DNA from: Lachnospiraceae bacterium
Lineage (GTDB): Bacteria; Bacillota; Clostridia; Lachnospirales; Lachnospiraceae
Assembly: GCA_015057005.1 (NCBI GenBank)
Contig: SVFF01000010.1
Coordinates: 1-64,000, forward strand
Reading direction: 5' to 3'
Length of the DNA stretch: 64,000 nucleotides
In this document: positions 52,353 to 61,303 of the stretch, piece by piece
How positions within the stretch are numbered: position 1 is the stretch's first letter
Layout: the number at the start of each line of letters is the position of its first letter
Made by a program: the position numbers and the translations under genes
The notes under the pieces: model-generated
Told to the model about the DNA's origin: nothing
The model's input: the letters and a program-made list of their open reading frames with translations, nothing else
Databases searched by the model: none

Positions 52353-52397
52353 AGAATACAATAGAAGAGAATACAATAGAAGAGAATACAATAGAAA
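52353..52397 (+). repeat. 15-bp tandem repeat, three units
   Basis: Three near-identical units AGAATACAATAGAAG lie between the DJ-1 and M18 genes. The last unit differs in one base. Confidence 0.85.
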
Positions 52398-52435
52398 AAT
52401 AACCAGTGCGATAAAACGCACAGACAGGAGAAAAC

Positions 52436-53740
52436 ATGAACAATATTGAGACTTACAGACAGACTGCACAGGAGATGCTCACATTTATCGAGAAGAGCCC
52501 CAGCTGTTATCATGCCATTGCTAATATTAAAGAGACTTTGAGCGCGCAGGGATTTCAGGAGCTGGCGGAGAAGAAGGCCTGGGAGATCGAGGCAGGCGGC
52601 AAGTATTATGTGACCAGAAATGATTCTTCCATTATTGCTTTCCAGATTCCCGAAAACGCAGAAGCAATCAAAGGTTTTCATATGATTGCATCCCACTCGG
52701 ATTCTCCTACCTTCAAGATCAAGGAGGAGCCGGAAATCAAGGTGGAAGGAAAGTATGTAAAATTAAACACTGAGAGATACGGCGGTATGATCCTGTCTAC
52801 ATGGCTGGACCGTGTACTGTCCGTTGCAGGCCGCATTGCCATGCAGGATGAGAAGGGCGGTATCGTGACCAAGCTGGTACACATTGATGAGGATCTGCTG
52901 GTAATTCCGAATCTGGCAGTACACATGAACAGAGAGATGAACAACGGTTTTGCGTACAATGCTCAGGTGGACATGCTGCCTTTGTTTGGTGCAGCTGGAG
53001 AAGAGGATTGCAAGGGCGCTCTGCTTGAGAAGATTGCAGAGCAGGCAGGTGTGACTGCAGAGGAGATTCTGGGACATGACCTGTTCCTTTACACCAGAGA
53101 AAAAGGCCGCATCATCGGCAACGGCGGAGAGTTTGTATTCTCTCCCAGATTGGACGATCTCCAGTGCGCATTTACCTCCCTGAAGGCTTTCACAGAGAGC
53201 ACTCCCGCTCAGTACATCAATGTTTGTGCAGTATTTGATAATGAAGAAGTAGGCAGCAGCACCATGCAGGGCGCTAACTCTACTTTATTGGAAGATGTGG
53301 TATGGCGTGTGGGCAAGGCACTGGGCGCTGACAAGGCAACCTGCCTTCAGTGGATTGCCGACAGCTTCCTGATTTCTGCGGACAATGCCCATGCAGTACA
53401 TCCCAATCATCCCGAGAAGGCTGATCCTACCAACCGTCCTTTCATGAACGGCGGTATCGTGATCAAGTACAACGGCAACCAGAAGTATACCACCGATGCA
53501 GTATCTGCAGCTAAAATGAAGAGCCTTTGCAAGGCAGCAGAGGTGCCTTATCAGACCTTTGCCAACCGTTCTGATTCCGTGGGCGGTTCTACCCTGGGCA
53601 ACATTTCCACCGCTCATGTGTCCGTATCATCTGTGGATATCGGTCTGCCCCAGCTGGCTATGCACTCCGCAGTGGAGACAGCCGGCGTGAAGGATACCGA
53701 GTATGCGGTGAAGGCATTTAAGGAGTTCTGGAAGGAATAA
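52436..53740 (+). CDS. M18 family aminopeptidase
   Basis: The protein has 434 residues. Metal and catalytic motifs of M18 are visible: IASHSDSPTFK, RLDDLQCAF, FDNEEVGSST and the C-terminal MHSAVETAGVKD. The enzyme removes N-terminal, often acidic, residues from peptides in the cytosol. A terminator follows 30 bases after the stop. Confidence 0.95.
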   Translation: MNNIETYRQTAQEMLTFIEKSPSCYHAIANIKETLSAQGFQELAEKKAWEIEAGGKYYVTRNDSSIIAFQIPENAEAIKGFHMIASHSDSPTFKIKEEPEIKVEGKYVKLNTERYGGMILSTWLDRVLSVAGRIAMQDEKGGIVTKLVHIDEDLLVIPNLAVHMNREMNNGFAYNAQVDMLPLFGAAGEEDCKGALLEKIAEQAGVTAEEILGHDLFLYTREKGRIIGNGGEFVFSPRLDDLQCAFTSLKAFTESTPAQYINVCAVFDNEEVGSSTMQGANSTLLEDVVWRVGKALGADKATCLQWIADSFLISADNAHAVHPNHPEKADPTNRPFMNGGIVIKYNGNQKYTTDAVSAAKMKSLCKAAEVPYQTFANRSDSVGGSTLGNISTAHVSVSSVDIGLPQLAMHSAVETAGVKDTEYAVKAFKEFWKE

Positions 53741-53770
53741 AAATAGATATATTATAATGATGATTTAGGG

Positions 53771-53798
53771 GCGGGGAGCGTAGGCTTCCCGCTTTTTT
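53771..53798 (+). terminator. Terminator of the M18 gene
   Basis: Stem GCGGGGAGC / GCTTCCCGC followed by TTTTTT. Confidence 0.88.
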
Positions 53799-54412
53799 GC
53801 TTTACAGGAAAGACCTTGTCACACTAACGTATGAAAGCTCTTCCTGCAAAGCAAAACCCTCCGGGAGAATGCGCAGCTCGCGGAGAAGAAGTTTGCCTTT
53901 CAGGCACCGCTCGCGCGCGGAGAGTCCGCAAGCGGACTCTTTTACCTATAAGAAAGGCCATTGGGAGGGACGCGGCGCAGGGAGAAGATGTTTTTTACGG
54001 GCGTCGTCCGAACAGAAGTGCTTCTGGTATCTTTTCTGACTTTTGGGTTAAAAAACCGCAATGGGGAGTCAAAAGTATCTTTTGAAGGGTTTTGCTATGA
54101 AAAACCGCGCAGAGGCAGTGAAAAGGTATCTTTTAAAGTGTTTTGTCTAAAAAGACCGCGTTAGGACATCGAAAAGGTATCTTTATTAGTATTTGGTCTT
54201 AAAAGACCGCGTTGGAGCGGTGAAATGGTATCTCCGGAAGCATTTAGGCCTCAAAGACCGCGATGCAATAGTGAAAAGATAAATTTTTTACTTTTTATGA
54301 TGAAGATGTATGAAGAAATTAATGTTTATGTTTGTTTCTGAAATGAAGATAAACAAAAAAATAGTAGTATTCATGATAAAATATATATGGGTATATTGGA
54401 GGGGCAAAAGAA
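53799..54412. other. Non-coding region with GC-rich hairpin and tandem repeats
   Basis: No gene is convincing. At 53920-53944 a palindrome AGAGTCCGC/GCGGACTCT is followed by TTTT and could end transcription. From 54027 a tandem repeat array begins. The last 130 bases are AT-rich and hold the ribosome site GGAGGGG of the next gene. Confidence 0.55.
54027..54278 (+). repeat. 51-bp degenerate tandem repeat, five units
   Basis: One unit of 48 and four of 51 bases, each starting GTATCT, with a central AAA(A/G)ACCGC block. In one frame the units read VSFxxFxLKRPRxxSEK, interrupted by a stop in unit 3. The period is a multiple of three. No start or ribosome site makes it a credible gene. Confidence 0.8.
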
Positions 54413-55588
54413 ATGAAGTATAAAAATGCAAAAGATATATTTCCAGAAGAGTTATTATTAAAAGTGCAAGAATATATTCAGGGAGAATATATTTATATCC
54501 CTGTTCATGAAAAACAGATTGTGAAATCAGCTACTAGTTATAAAACAGAGTTGGAAAAAAGGGATGCACATATTTATGCGAAGTATCTGGAAGGAATGAG
54601 CAATGCAAAATTGGCTCATTTATACAATTTGTCAGAATCTAGTATTCGAAGAATTATTGTGAAACAGCGTAAAGGATATAATAAAATGAAGGATGAATTA
54701 ACACAGGTTCTCGATAATTGGGATGTACAGGAAAAAGAGGTGAAGCAGATTTACAATACCACCTGGCAGGTGGGAGAAAGTTATGTACTGAAAGAATATC
54801 GGAATTTTAAGATGTTGGATAGAAATCTGAAAATCTTACATGTTTTGGATGAGATGCAAATTCCTGTAGCCCCAGTTGTACCGACCAGAGATAAAAAATT
54901 GTATGCGGTTTTTGAAGACCGATATTACTTTTTGTCGGGGAAATTGTCGGGAAATAATATTGTTAACATTGAGAATAATGCAGAAATTGCTGTGACGATG
55001 GGAAAAATTATTGCAGACCTTCATCTGGCTTTTAAGCAATGTGAAAATGTAGGAAGTTATTGGAAAAACAGTTTATTGGAGGAAATGCGTGGCTGGGTAA
55101 AAACTAATTTAGAAAATACCGGATGGAAATATATTTGTCAGGAAGAGTATGAAGACGTAGTATCCAGATTGGCAGAGATATATGATAAGCTACCGACACA
55201 ACTGATTCATAGAGATGTTCACTTTGGTAATTTTTTATTTGAAGAGGGCAATTTTTCTGGGTATATAGACTTTGACTTAACCCAGCGAAACATTAGGATC
55301 TTTGATATCTGTTATTTTCTGCTAGGGTTATTGGCGGAAGAGGTAAAGATGGAAATTAACAGGGAACAGTGGTTTGAAATCGTAAAAAAAGTATTTTCAG
55401 GCTATGAAAGCAAACTACCATTGTCAGAGGATGAGAAGTATGCGGTTCCGTATGTGATGGAATGTATAGAGTTGCTTTTTGTTTCTTATTTTGAAAGTAT
55501 CAATGATATACACTGTGCTGAAGATGCAAGTAAATTATTTTGGTTTGTAAAGAAGCAGGAAAACAGGATATGGAAAAGTATACGATAA
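54413..55588 (+). CDS. CD3324-like HTH fused to aminoglycoside-phosphotransferase-type kinase
   Basis: The protein has 391 residues. Residues 1-90 (DIFPEELLLKVQEYIQGEYIYIP, then MSNAKLAHLYNLSESSIRRII) resemble the Mor/CD3324-type DNA-binding domain. Residues 110-390 form an APH/choline-kinase fold: IHRDVHFGNFLFE is the catalytic H-x-D-x5-N loop and GYIDFDL the metal motif. The gene is clearly more AT-rich than its neighbours, which suggests transfer. The kinase substrate could be an antibiotic, a sugar or an amino alcohol. Confidence 0.8.
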   Translation: MKYKNAKDIFPEELLLKVQEYIQGEYIYIPVHEKQIVKSATSYKTELEKRDAHIYAKYLEGMSNAKLAHLYNLSESSIRRIIVKQRKGYNKMKDELTQVLDNWDVQEKEVKQIYNTTWQVGESYVLKEYRNFKMLDRNLKILHVLDEMQIPVAPVVPTRDKKLYAVFEDRYYFLSGKLSGNNIVNIENNAEIAVTMGKIIADLHLAFKQCENVGSYWKNSLLEEMRGWVKTNLENTGWKYICQEEYEDVVSRLAEIYDKLPTQLIHRDVHFGNFLFEEGNFSGYIDFDLTQRNIRIFDICYFLLGLLAEEVKMEINREQWFEIVKKVFSGYESKLPLSEDEKYAVPYVMECIELLFVSYFESINDIHCAEDASKLFWFVKKQENRIWKSIR

Positions 55589-56184
55589 TGTGGAAATATA
55601 ATGATTTTAGTTATGTTTTCCATACTTTGCCTACGTTATTTTCGTACAAGCATATCGATAAGGGAACAATTCTGATGTTAGATCATACAGAATTAAAAGG
55701 AAATGACAAAGTTCTCGATTTGGGTTGCGGATATGGTGTCGTAGGGATATGGGCGGCAAATAATATTGGTGCAGAAAATGTGTTAATGTCAGATATTAAT
55801 ATTTCAGCATTAGAAATGGCAGCTGAAAATGTAAATGCAAATAATTTAGAAGGAATTCACGTTAGTTACAGTAATGGTTTTGAAAATATCTCAGATACAG
55901 ATTTTTCTTTAATCATGTCAAATCCGCCATACCATACAGATTTTTCTGTTGCAAAAGCTTTTATTGAAGGAAGCTACAAGCATTTGAAAATGGGTGGACG
56001 TTTGGTGATGGTAACAAAGCGATTTGCTTGGTACAAAAACAAAATAGAAGCAGTCTTTGGAGGGGTGAAGTGGATTGAAAGCTGTGGATATTATGTTTTT
56101 TGTGCTGAAAAACGGATTAGGAAAAAGATAAATAGGGAAAGCTACAAACTGTCTGGAAAACTGAAAAGAAAATATGCACAGTGA
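55570..56184 (+). CDS. RsmC-like class I SAM methyltransferase
   Basis: I start at ATG 55570, overlapping the kinase gene by 19 bases, for 204 residues. Motif I KVLDLGCGYGVVGIWAA and the catalytic SNPPYHTD match the MTS/RsmC group that methylates guanine-N2 in 16S rRNA. The start MEKYTIMWKYNDFSYVFHTLP lacks the extra N-terminal half of E. coli RsmC, as is usual in Firmicutes. AT-rich like the kinase gene. Confidence 0.85.
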   Translation: MEKYTIMWKYNDFSYVFHTLPTLFSYKHIDKGTILMLDHTELKGNDKVLDLGCGYGVVGIWAANNIGAENVLMSDINISALEMAAENVNANNLEGIHVSYSNGFENISDTDFSLIMSNPPYHTDFSVAKAFIEGSYKHLKMGGRLVMVTKRFAWYKNKIEAVFGGVKWIESCGYYVFCAEKRIRKKINRESYKLSGKLKRKYAQ

Positions 56185-56298
56185 AATAATTAAGAAAAGA
56201 ATGTTACGGCGAGAAAAACGAAAGAGAGAAATACTAGCCGGTAAGAAGCATAAGATAATATAAAACCAACTGCCCTGCTTGTGGGCGGGAGAAATCTT

Positions 56299-58125
56299 AT
56301 GAATCAAAAATTGGAAGATATATTAAATCTGGCGCTTGAGACGCCGGAAGAACAGCGGCAGCAGACGGAGACGCTGAATGTGGGATTTGACAGTGAGTTG
56401 CGGACATGGGAACTGATCGTGAAGTATCACGGAAGCCTGGCAGTACTGGAAACACTGGGTGTCACTGTAGAGTATTTGATTGCAGGATATGCCATTTTGA
56501 CGGTGCCGGAGAATCTGGTGGATGCGGTGGCGGAGTTGGAACAAATTGAATATGTGGAAAAGCCCAAGCGGTTCTTTTACAGCCAGGTAAGTCCCACCGG
56601 TGACCGCTGCTTTCCGCCTGTTACTATGAGGGCACCTTTTCTCACAGGAGAAGGTGTCCTTTTGGCGGTGCTGGATTCGGGGATTGATTGGAACAGGAGG
56701 GATTTTCGTAAGGAGAATGGTGAGACCAGGATACGTTTTTTGTGGGATCAAACGCTGGAGCCCGACGGAAGAGAAAATGATGCGGCTGCCCGAAACGCAG
56801 ATGTGGGGCAAGGAATTGAAGCAATGGGACAGGGCCCTCGCAGGTCGCCGTTAGGCTTTGTTCAAGGCGTAGAATTTACGGAACAGCAGATCAACGCAGC
56901 ATTGGCGGCTGACACGGAGGCGGAGCGATTTGCTCTTTTGCCCAGCCGGGATGTGAGCGGCCATGGCACTGCAGTGGCAGGGATTGCGGCGGGATATGAT
57001 CGAGAGAACGGTTACAGCGGTGCTGCTCCCGGTGCTGCCCTTTTGATTGTAAAGATGGGACTTCCGGGAGAATTGGGGTTCCCCAGGACCACGGAAATCA
57101 TGCGGGGGATCACTTATGCACTGATCAGGGCCAATGAACTTCAGCTGCCAATGGTCATTAATTTAAGTTTTGGGAACAGTTATGGTTCCCATGACGGAAG
57201 CTCACTCTTAGAACGCTTTTTGGACAACGCGGCGGAAATCGGTCGGACAGTAATCTGCGTGGGCAGCGGCAACGAGGGAGATGCAGGAGGGCATGTTGCT
57301 GGTGATGTGCGGGAGAATGGTACAGTAGAGTTGGCTGTGGGAGAGTACGAACAGACATTAAATGTGCAGATTTGGAAAAATTACAGTGATGTGTATCGTT
57401 TTTTTCTGCGCTCTCCCGGAGGCAGCGAAACGGAGCTGCCGATGCAGGTGGAGCAGGGAAAGTATACAGTAGAATTGGAGCAGACCAGAGTGCTTGTGTA
57501 TATGGGAGAGCCCAGGCCTTATGCAGTGCCTCAGGAAATTTACCTGGATATGATACCGGCAGAAGGAATGTATATCAACAGCGGTGTCTGGAGCATCCGC
57601 ATGGAGCCGGTGAAGGTGGTAACCGGACGGTATTATCTCTATCTGCCGGGCAGTGCAGCACGAAGCGGCAACACCCGGTTTTTCCGGCCTACTCCGGAGG
57701 TAACATTGACCACACCTTCCACTGCTGCGAAGGTGATCACAGTGGGAGCCTACAATCAGATATTTGACTCTTACGCGGATTTTTCCGGCAGAGGGTATAC
57801 CGATAGTGAACGCACGATTGGTGTGGTGACGGCCGGCTTGACCAAGCCGGATCTGGTGGCGCCGGGCGTAGACATTCTGGCGCCGGACACTTTCGGCGGC
57901 TACGCCGCCGTCACGGGCACATCCTTTGCCACGCCCATTGTGGCGGGCAGTACAGCACTTTTGATGGAGTGGGGGATTGTAAGAGGGAATGATCCTTTTT
58001 TGTATGGTGAAAAAGTAAAAAGTTATCTGCGAAAAGGGGCCAGACCTCTGCGGGGGGAGCAGGCATATCCTAATGAGCGGGTGGGCTGGGGAGCGCTGTG
58101 CGTAGCAGAGAGTCTGCCCGGATAA
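56299..58125 (+). CDS. S8 subtilisin-like peptidase (CspBA-like)
   Basis: From ATG 56299 (GGGAGAAA upstream) the protein has 608 residues. The catalytic triad is Asp in VLDSGID, His in SGHGTAVAGIAAG and Ser in GTSFATPIVAG, with the oxyanion Asn in NLSFGNS region. A short N-terminal prodomain (SELRTWELIVKYHG) and a beta-sandwich insert before the serine are typical of Csp-type spore-germination proteases of Clostridia. No signal peptide is visible. All three catalytic residues are present, so it should be active. Confidence 0.88.
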   Translation: MNQKLEDILNLALETPEEQRQQTETLNVGFDSELRTWELIVKYHGSLAVLETLGVTVEYLIAGYAILTVPENLVDAVAELEQIEYVEKPKRFFYSQVSPTGDRCFPPVTMRAPFLTGEGVLLAVLDSGIDWNRRDFRKENGETRIRFLWDQTLEPDGRENDAAARNADVGQGIEAMGQGPRRSPLGFVQGVEFTEQQINAALAADTEAERFALLPSRDVSGHGTAVAGIAAGYDRENGYSGAAPGAALLIVKMGLPGELGFPRTTEIMRGITYALIRANELQLPMVINLSFGNSYGSHDGSSLLERFLDNAAEIGRTVICVGSGNEGDAGGHVAGDVRENGTVELAVGEYEQTLNVQIWKNYSDVYRFFLRSPGGSETELPMQVEQGKYTVELEQTRVLVYMGEPRPYAVPQEIYLDMIPAEGMYINSGVWSIRMEPVKVVTGRYYLYLPGSAARSGNTRFFRPTPEVTLTTPSTAAKVITVGAYNQIFDSYADFSGRGYTDSERTIGVVTAGLTKPDLVAPGVDILAPDTFGGYAAVTGTSFATPIVAGSTALLMEWGIVRGNDPFLYGEKVKSYLRKGARPLRGEQAYPNERVGWGALCVAESLPG

Positions 58126-58277
58126 AACATAAGTGTATAAAGAAGCATAAGCTTCTTTGTGGCGCAATTGACTTTCATTAAAAACGAATTATAATTACAG
58201 TAGAATGTATTAAATGGCAAAACAAATCAAAAGGTGCATTTAGTTTTGTGCGCATATACAGAAGAGAGGATCAGAGA

Positions 58278-59362
58278 ATGTATTGGTTTCATATTTATAG
58301 TCAAATACATTAGCGGGAAGTGGTAATCAGCATTTTTTTCTGACGCAGGATAATGCAGTGCATAAAGGACGTATATATTTTAAACTTTTTGCAGGAGGAG
58401 CCTATAATTACTCCTTACTATTTTCGAATATAATAGACAGTACCTATGCCGATGGAAATATTAGCCATTGCAATTTGATTTGTAGTGAGTGGGAACTTGT
58501 GCAAGCTGCCCTTGGAGTTTGCAGGGAATGTAGTGCGTAAAATGCCGTCAATCCCGAAAAAGTACAAATAATTACATTTGGTGGAAAGGAAAGGAAGACG
58601 GTATTGCCCGGTGAGTTTTTCACATCTGATCCTGTGAAAATCGTCGCTCAAAAGGGGGAGTATCTTTGCCTGGAAATTGCTTTTAGGGGGTCAATGATAC
58701 CCTATCATGAAGAAAGTATCCTTCCCGTTTTTGAGTGGAAGGATGGTAAATGGATTCCCTCAAAACGTGTACCTTTTCCGGGAATGATCGGATGCGATAG
58801 AATGGTTAAGAAAAAAATAGGCTTTATGGGAGACTCCATTACACAAGGAATAGGGACTCCTGTCAATGCTTATACCCATTGGAATGCTTTGACGGCAGCG
58901 GCTGTTGGAGAGGAGTATTCTTATTGGAATCTGGGCCTTGGATATGGGAGAGCACAAGATGCGGCAAGCGACAGTGCATGGCTTTATAAGGCAAAACATT
59001 TAGATGTTGTAGTCGTATGCTATGGAACGAATGATATTGGGCAGGGAAGAACAACTGAACAGATGAAAGCGGACCTGCATACAATCGTTTCCAAATTAAA
59101 AGCAGCAGGCGTAAAAGTCATAATTCAGACCTTGCCGCCCTTTGACAGGAAAGGGGAACTATTGGAAAAATGGAGGGACATCAATTGTTATATCCGCAAT
59201 ACGCTTTCTGCGTATGCGGATGGAATGTTTGATGTAGTCCCGTATTTATTAGATGGACCAGAGGAAGAAGGAAAAGCCGGTTACGGTGCGCATCCCGATG
59301 AAAATGGATGTCTTGCATGGGCAAATGCGTTGATACCGTACTTGCAGGAATTTGTGAAGTAA
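58278..59362 (+). pseudogene. SGNH/GDSL hydrolase, disrupted N-terminus
   Basis: From ATG 58278 the frame shifts near 58300, then continues (NQHFFLTQDNAVHKGRIYF) to an in-frame TAA at 58538, and is open again to 59362. The intact C-terminal 250 codons hold the SGNH blocks GFMGDSITQG (Ser), GLGYG, CYGTNDI (Asn) and GAHPDENG (Asp-His). A shortened catalytic protein could still be made from a TTG at 58604, which lacks a strong ribosome site. The full enzyme is an esterase-like hydrolase acting on acylated sugars or lipids. Confidence 0.75.
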
Positions 59363-59461
59363 GGATAGGCATATCATAGATATTCTTTTTATGATGCTTA
59401 CAATCAACGTAGTATTTTCTTGTTTTGATCAATATTATATCCAAGTAAATGTAGCTATTGG

Positions 59462-59488
59462 CCGATGGGACTATTCTCATCGGTTTTT
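59462..59488 (+). terminator. Rho-independent terminator
   Basis: Stem CCGATGGGA / CATCGG with an inner loop, followed by seven Ts. Confidence 0.85.
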
Positions 59489-59548
59489 TTATATACATTT
59501 CGTTCGTTCACGATAATAATCAAATATTAACGGATAGAAATGATTGCA

Positions 59549-59577
59549 TTGACGAACATTAACGATTGTGGTAATAT
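59549..59577 (+). promoter_or_regulatory. Promoter of the murA-like gene
   Basis: TTGACG at 59549, a 17-base spacer and TAATAT at 59572. Confidence 0.75.
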
Positions 59578-59635
59578 ATGTGTATTTGAAAGAATAATTA
59601 TTAAGTTATTCATAAAGTAGTCAAAGGAGTTTTTT

Positions 59636-60907
59636 ATGGGTCAGACTAATGAACAAAAGTTATACATTAGGGGCGGAAGACAACTGAATGGAGAAATTCT
59701 GGTAGATGGCGCTAAAAATTCAGCGTTGGTATGTATGGTTGCGGCATGTCTTGTAAATGATGGGTCTGAAGTTAGATTATATAATATTCCGCGGTTGACA
59801 GATATTGATATCATGATTGAAATCCTAAGAAAAATTGGGAAAACAATAGAAATTAATGAAGAGTATATAGGGATAAGCGGTTGTATTGCGGATTGTGATG
59901 TACCCATTAAATTGGCAAGCAAAATAAGAGGATCCATTTACTTGATGGGACTACTCTTGGGAATTGTTGGCAAAGTAAAGTGTGGTTTACCAGGTGGTGA
60001 CAAAATTGGTCCCAGACCAATTGATATGCATTTGTCAGCATTTGAAATGCTTGGAGCAAAATGTGAGATGATGGATGGAAGAGTAGAAGGAGTTGTAATC
60101 AAAGAACTTGTAGGAAGACACATCTACTTAAAATACCCCAGCGTTGGGACTGTATGCAATATTATGCTGATTGCTGCCAATGCGAAGGGAAAAACGATCA
60201 TTGATAATGCAGCAAAAGAGCCGGAAATAGTTGATTTAGCAAACATGATGATAAAAATAGGAATCAAGGTAACCGGTGCAGGAACTGATCGTATTGTAAT
60301 TGAAGGGAAAGGTAATATAAGAGGCAACGTTGATTATGAAATCATTCCGGATAGAATTGAAACAGGAGTCTTTTTAGCATCTGTAGCTATGACCGGTGGA
60401 GAAATATTGATAAAGAACGCAATCACAAGACATAACTTCCCTTTGTTGGCAATATTAGAGGAATGTGGGACAACCATTGAGAGTAACGGGGAAGGAATAT
60501 ATTTAAGGAGTAATGGTATATTAAAACCTGTTAATGTTAATATCATGCCTTTTCCGGGAGTGGCGACAGATTTACAGCCTATAATCACTACACTTGCAAC
60601 TAAGTGTATAGGTGAATCTGTGGTAATTGATTATGTTTTCCCAGAGAGGTTTCAGTATATATATGAATTGAATTGCATGGGAGCGAGGATAGAACGATAT
60701 TCTAATATATTAAAAATAAATGGTGGAAAGAAGATGTATGGTGCTGAAGTGAAAGGTAATGATATTCGTTCGGCGACAGCGTTAGTGTGCGCGGGGTTAA
60801 TTGCAGAGGGGGAAACGATAGTGTCAGGAGTTGAACATTTATTAAGGGGGTATGTGAACCTGGAAAATAAACTGATAAGTTTAGGTGCAGATATTGTAAA
60901 ACGTTAG
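59636..60907 (+). CDS. murA: UDP-GlcNAc enolpyruvyl transferase (MurA) with Asp at the catalytic Cys position
   Basis: The protein has 423 residues, full length for MurA. DGAKNSAL holds the substrate Lys27-Asn28 (Lys22-Asn23 in E. coli), IRGS the Arg98 (Arg91) and TDLQPII the catalytic Asp. The loop that reads PGGC in E. coli (Cys115) reads LPGGDKIGPRP here, with Asp122 exactly 24 residues after Arg98 as in E. coli. Cys-to-Asp at this site is known to make MurA insensitive to fosfomycin. The gene is AT-rich, alone, and has its own promoter, so it may be an extra, acquired copy. Confidence 0.92.
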   Translation: MGQTNEQKLYIRGGRQLNGEILVDGAKNSALVCMVAACLVNDGSEVRLYNIPRLTDIDIMIEILRKIGKTIEINEEYIGISGCIADCDVPIKLASKIRGSIYLMGLLLGIVGKVKCGLPGGDKIGPRPIDMHLSAFEMLGAKCEMMDGRVEGVVIKELVGRHIYLKYPSVGTVCNIMLIAANAKGKTIIDNAAKEPEIVDLANMMIKIGIKVTGAGTDRIVIEGKGNIRGNVDYEIIPDRIETGVFLASVAMTGGEILIKNAITRHNFPLLAILEECGTTIESNGEGIYLRSNGILKPVNVNIMPFPGVATDLQPIITTLATKCIGESVVIDYVFPERFQYIYELNCMGARIERYSNILKINGGKKMYGAEVKGNDIRSATALVCAGLIAEGETIVSGVEHLLRGYVNLENKLISLGADIVKR

Positions 60908-61003
60908 GTTGTAGGAGGCATTTGAAGAATTTATTTAACTGTTACAAGGGCAAATATGCATCCGAATTTCTTTATAATTCAGCAACCGTCCGAAGGAGTC
61001 CCT

Positions 61004-61187
61004 ATAAAAGATGTGAAAAATCATCTGAACTCCCTGAAACTTCACAAATCGTCTGCTTGAAATGCCATAAAAGACGTGAAAAAAGCATCTGAACTCCCTG
61101 GAATCTCACAAATCGTCTGCTTGAAATGCTATGCAAGACGTAAAAAAAGCATCTGAATTCCTTAAAACTCCACGGATCGTCTGTTAG
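61004..61187. repeat. 63-bp tandem repeat, about three units
   Basis: Units of 63, 64 and a partial 57 bases. Each carries AAGA(C/T)GT near its start and (A/G)ATCGTCTG near its end, so each unit can fold AGACG against CGTCT. The third unit is more diverged. Confidence 0.85.
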
Positions 61188-61235
61188 CGTTATATGAAAA
61201 TGTGGATAATACATCGTTGCTACCGTGTATACAAT

Positions 61236-61274
61236 TAGAATACCCGATATATCAAATGAATATCGGGTATTCTA
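61236..61274. repeat. Perfect 15-bp inverted repeat
   Basis: TAGAATACCCGATAT and its exact complement separated by 9 bases, between the convergent murA-like and plsY genes. No T-run follows in either direction, so it may be a weak terminator or a protein-binding site. Confidence 0.7.
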
Positions 61275-61303
61275 GTCAATTTACAGCAAGTTAAAAAGTT
61301 AAT

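Larger units (their letters stand above)
60908..61303. other. Non-coding region after murA, with tandem repeats
   Basis: About 400 bases without a credible gene. It contains a 63-bp tandem array and a perfect 15-bp inverted repeat, described separately. Confidence 0.6.

Noticed and set aside
53831..54164. Frames of 67-84 codons across the GC-rich hairpin and the 51-bp repeats
   Set aside because: No ribosome sites, arginine-rich sequence from palindromic GC-rich DNA, and overlapping alternatives in other frames.
61004..61187. Possible CRISPR array
   Set aside because: Units are contiguous 63-bp repeats without unique spacers, and no cas genes are nearby.
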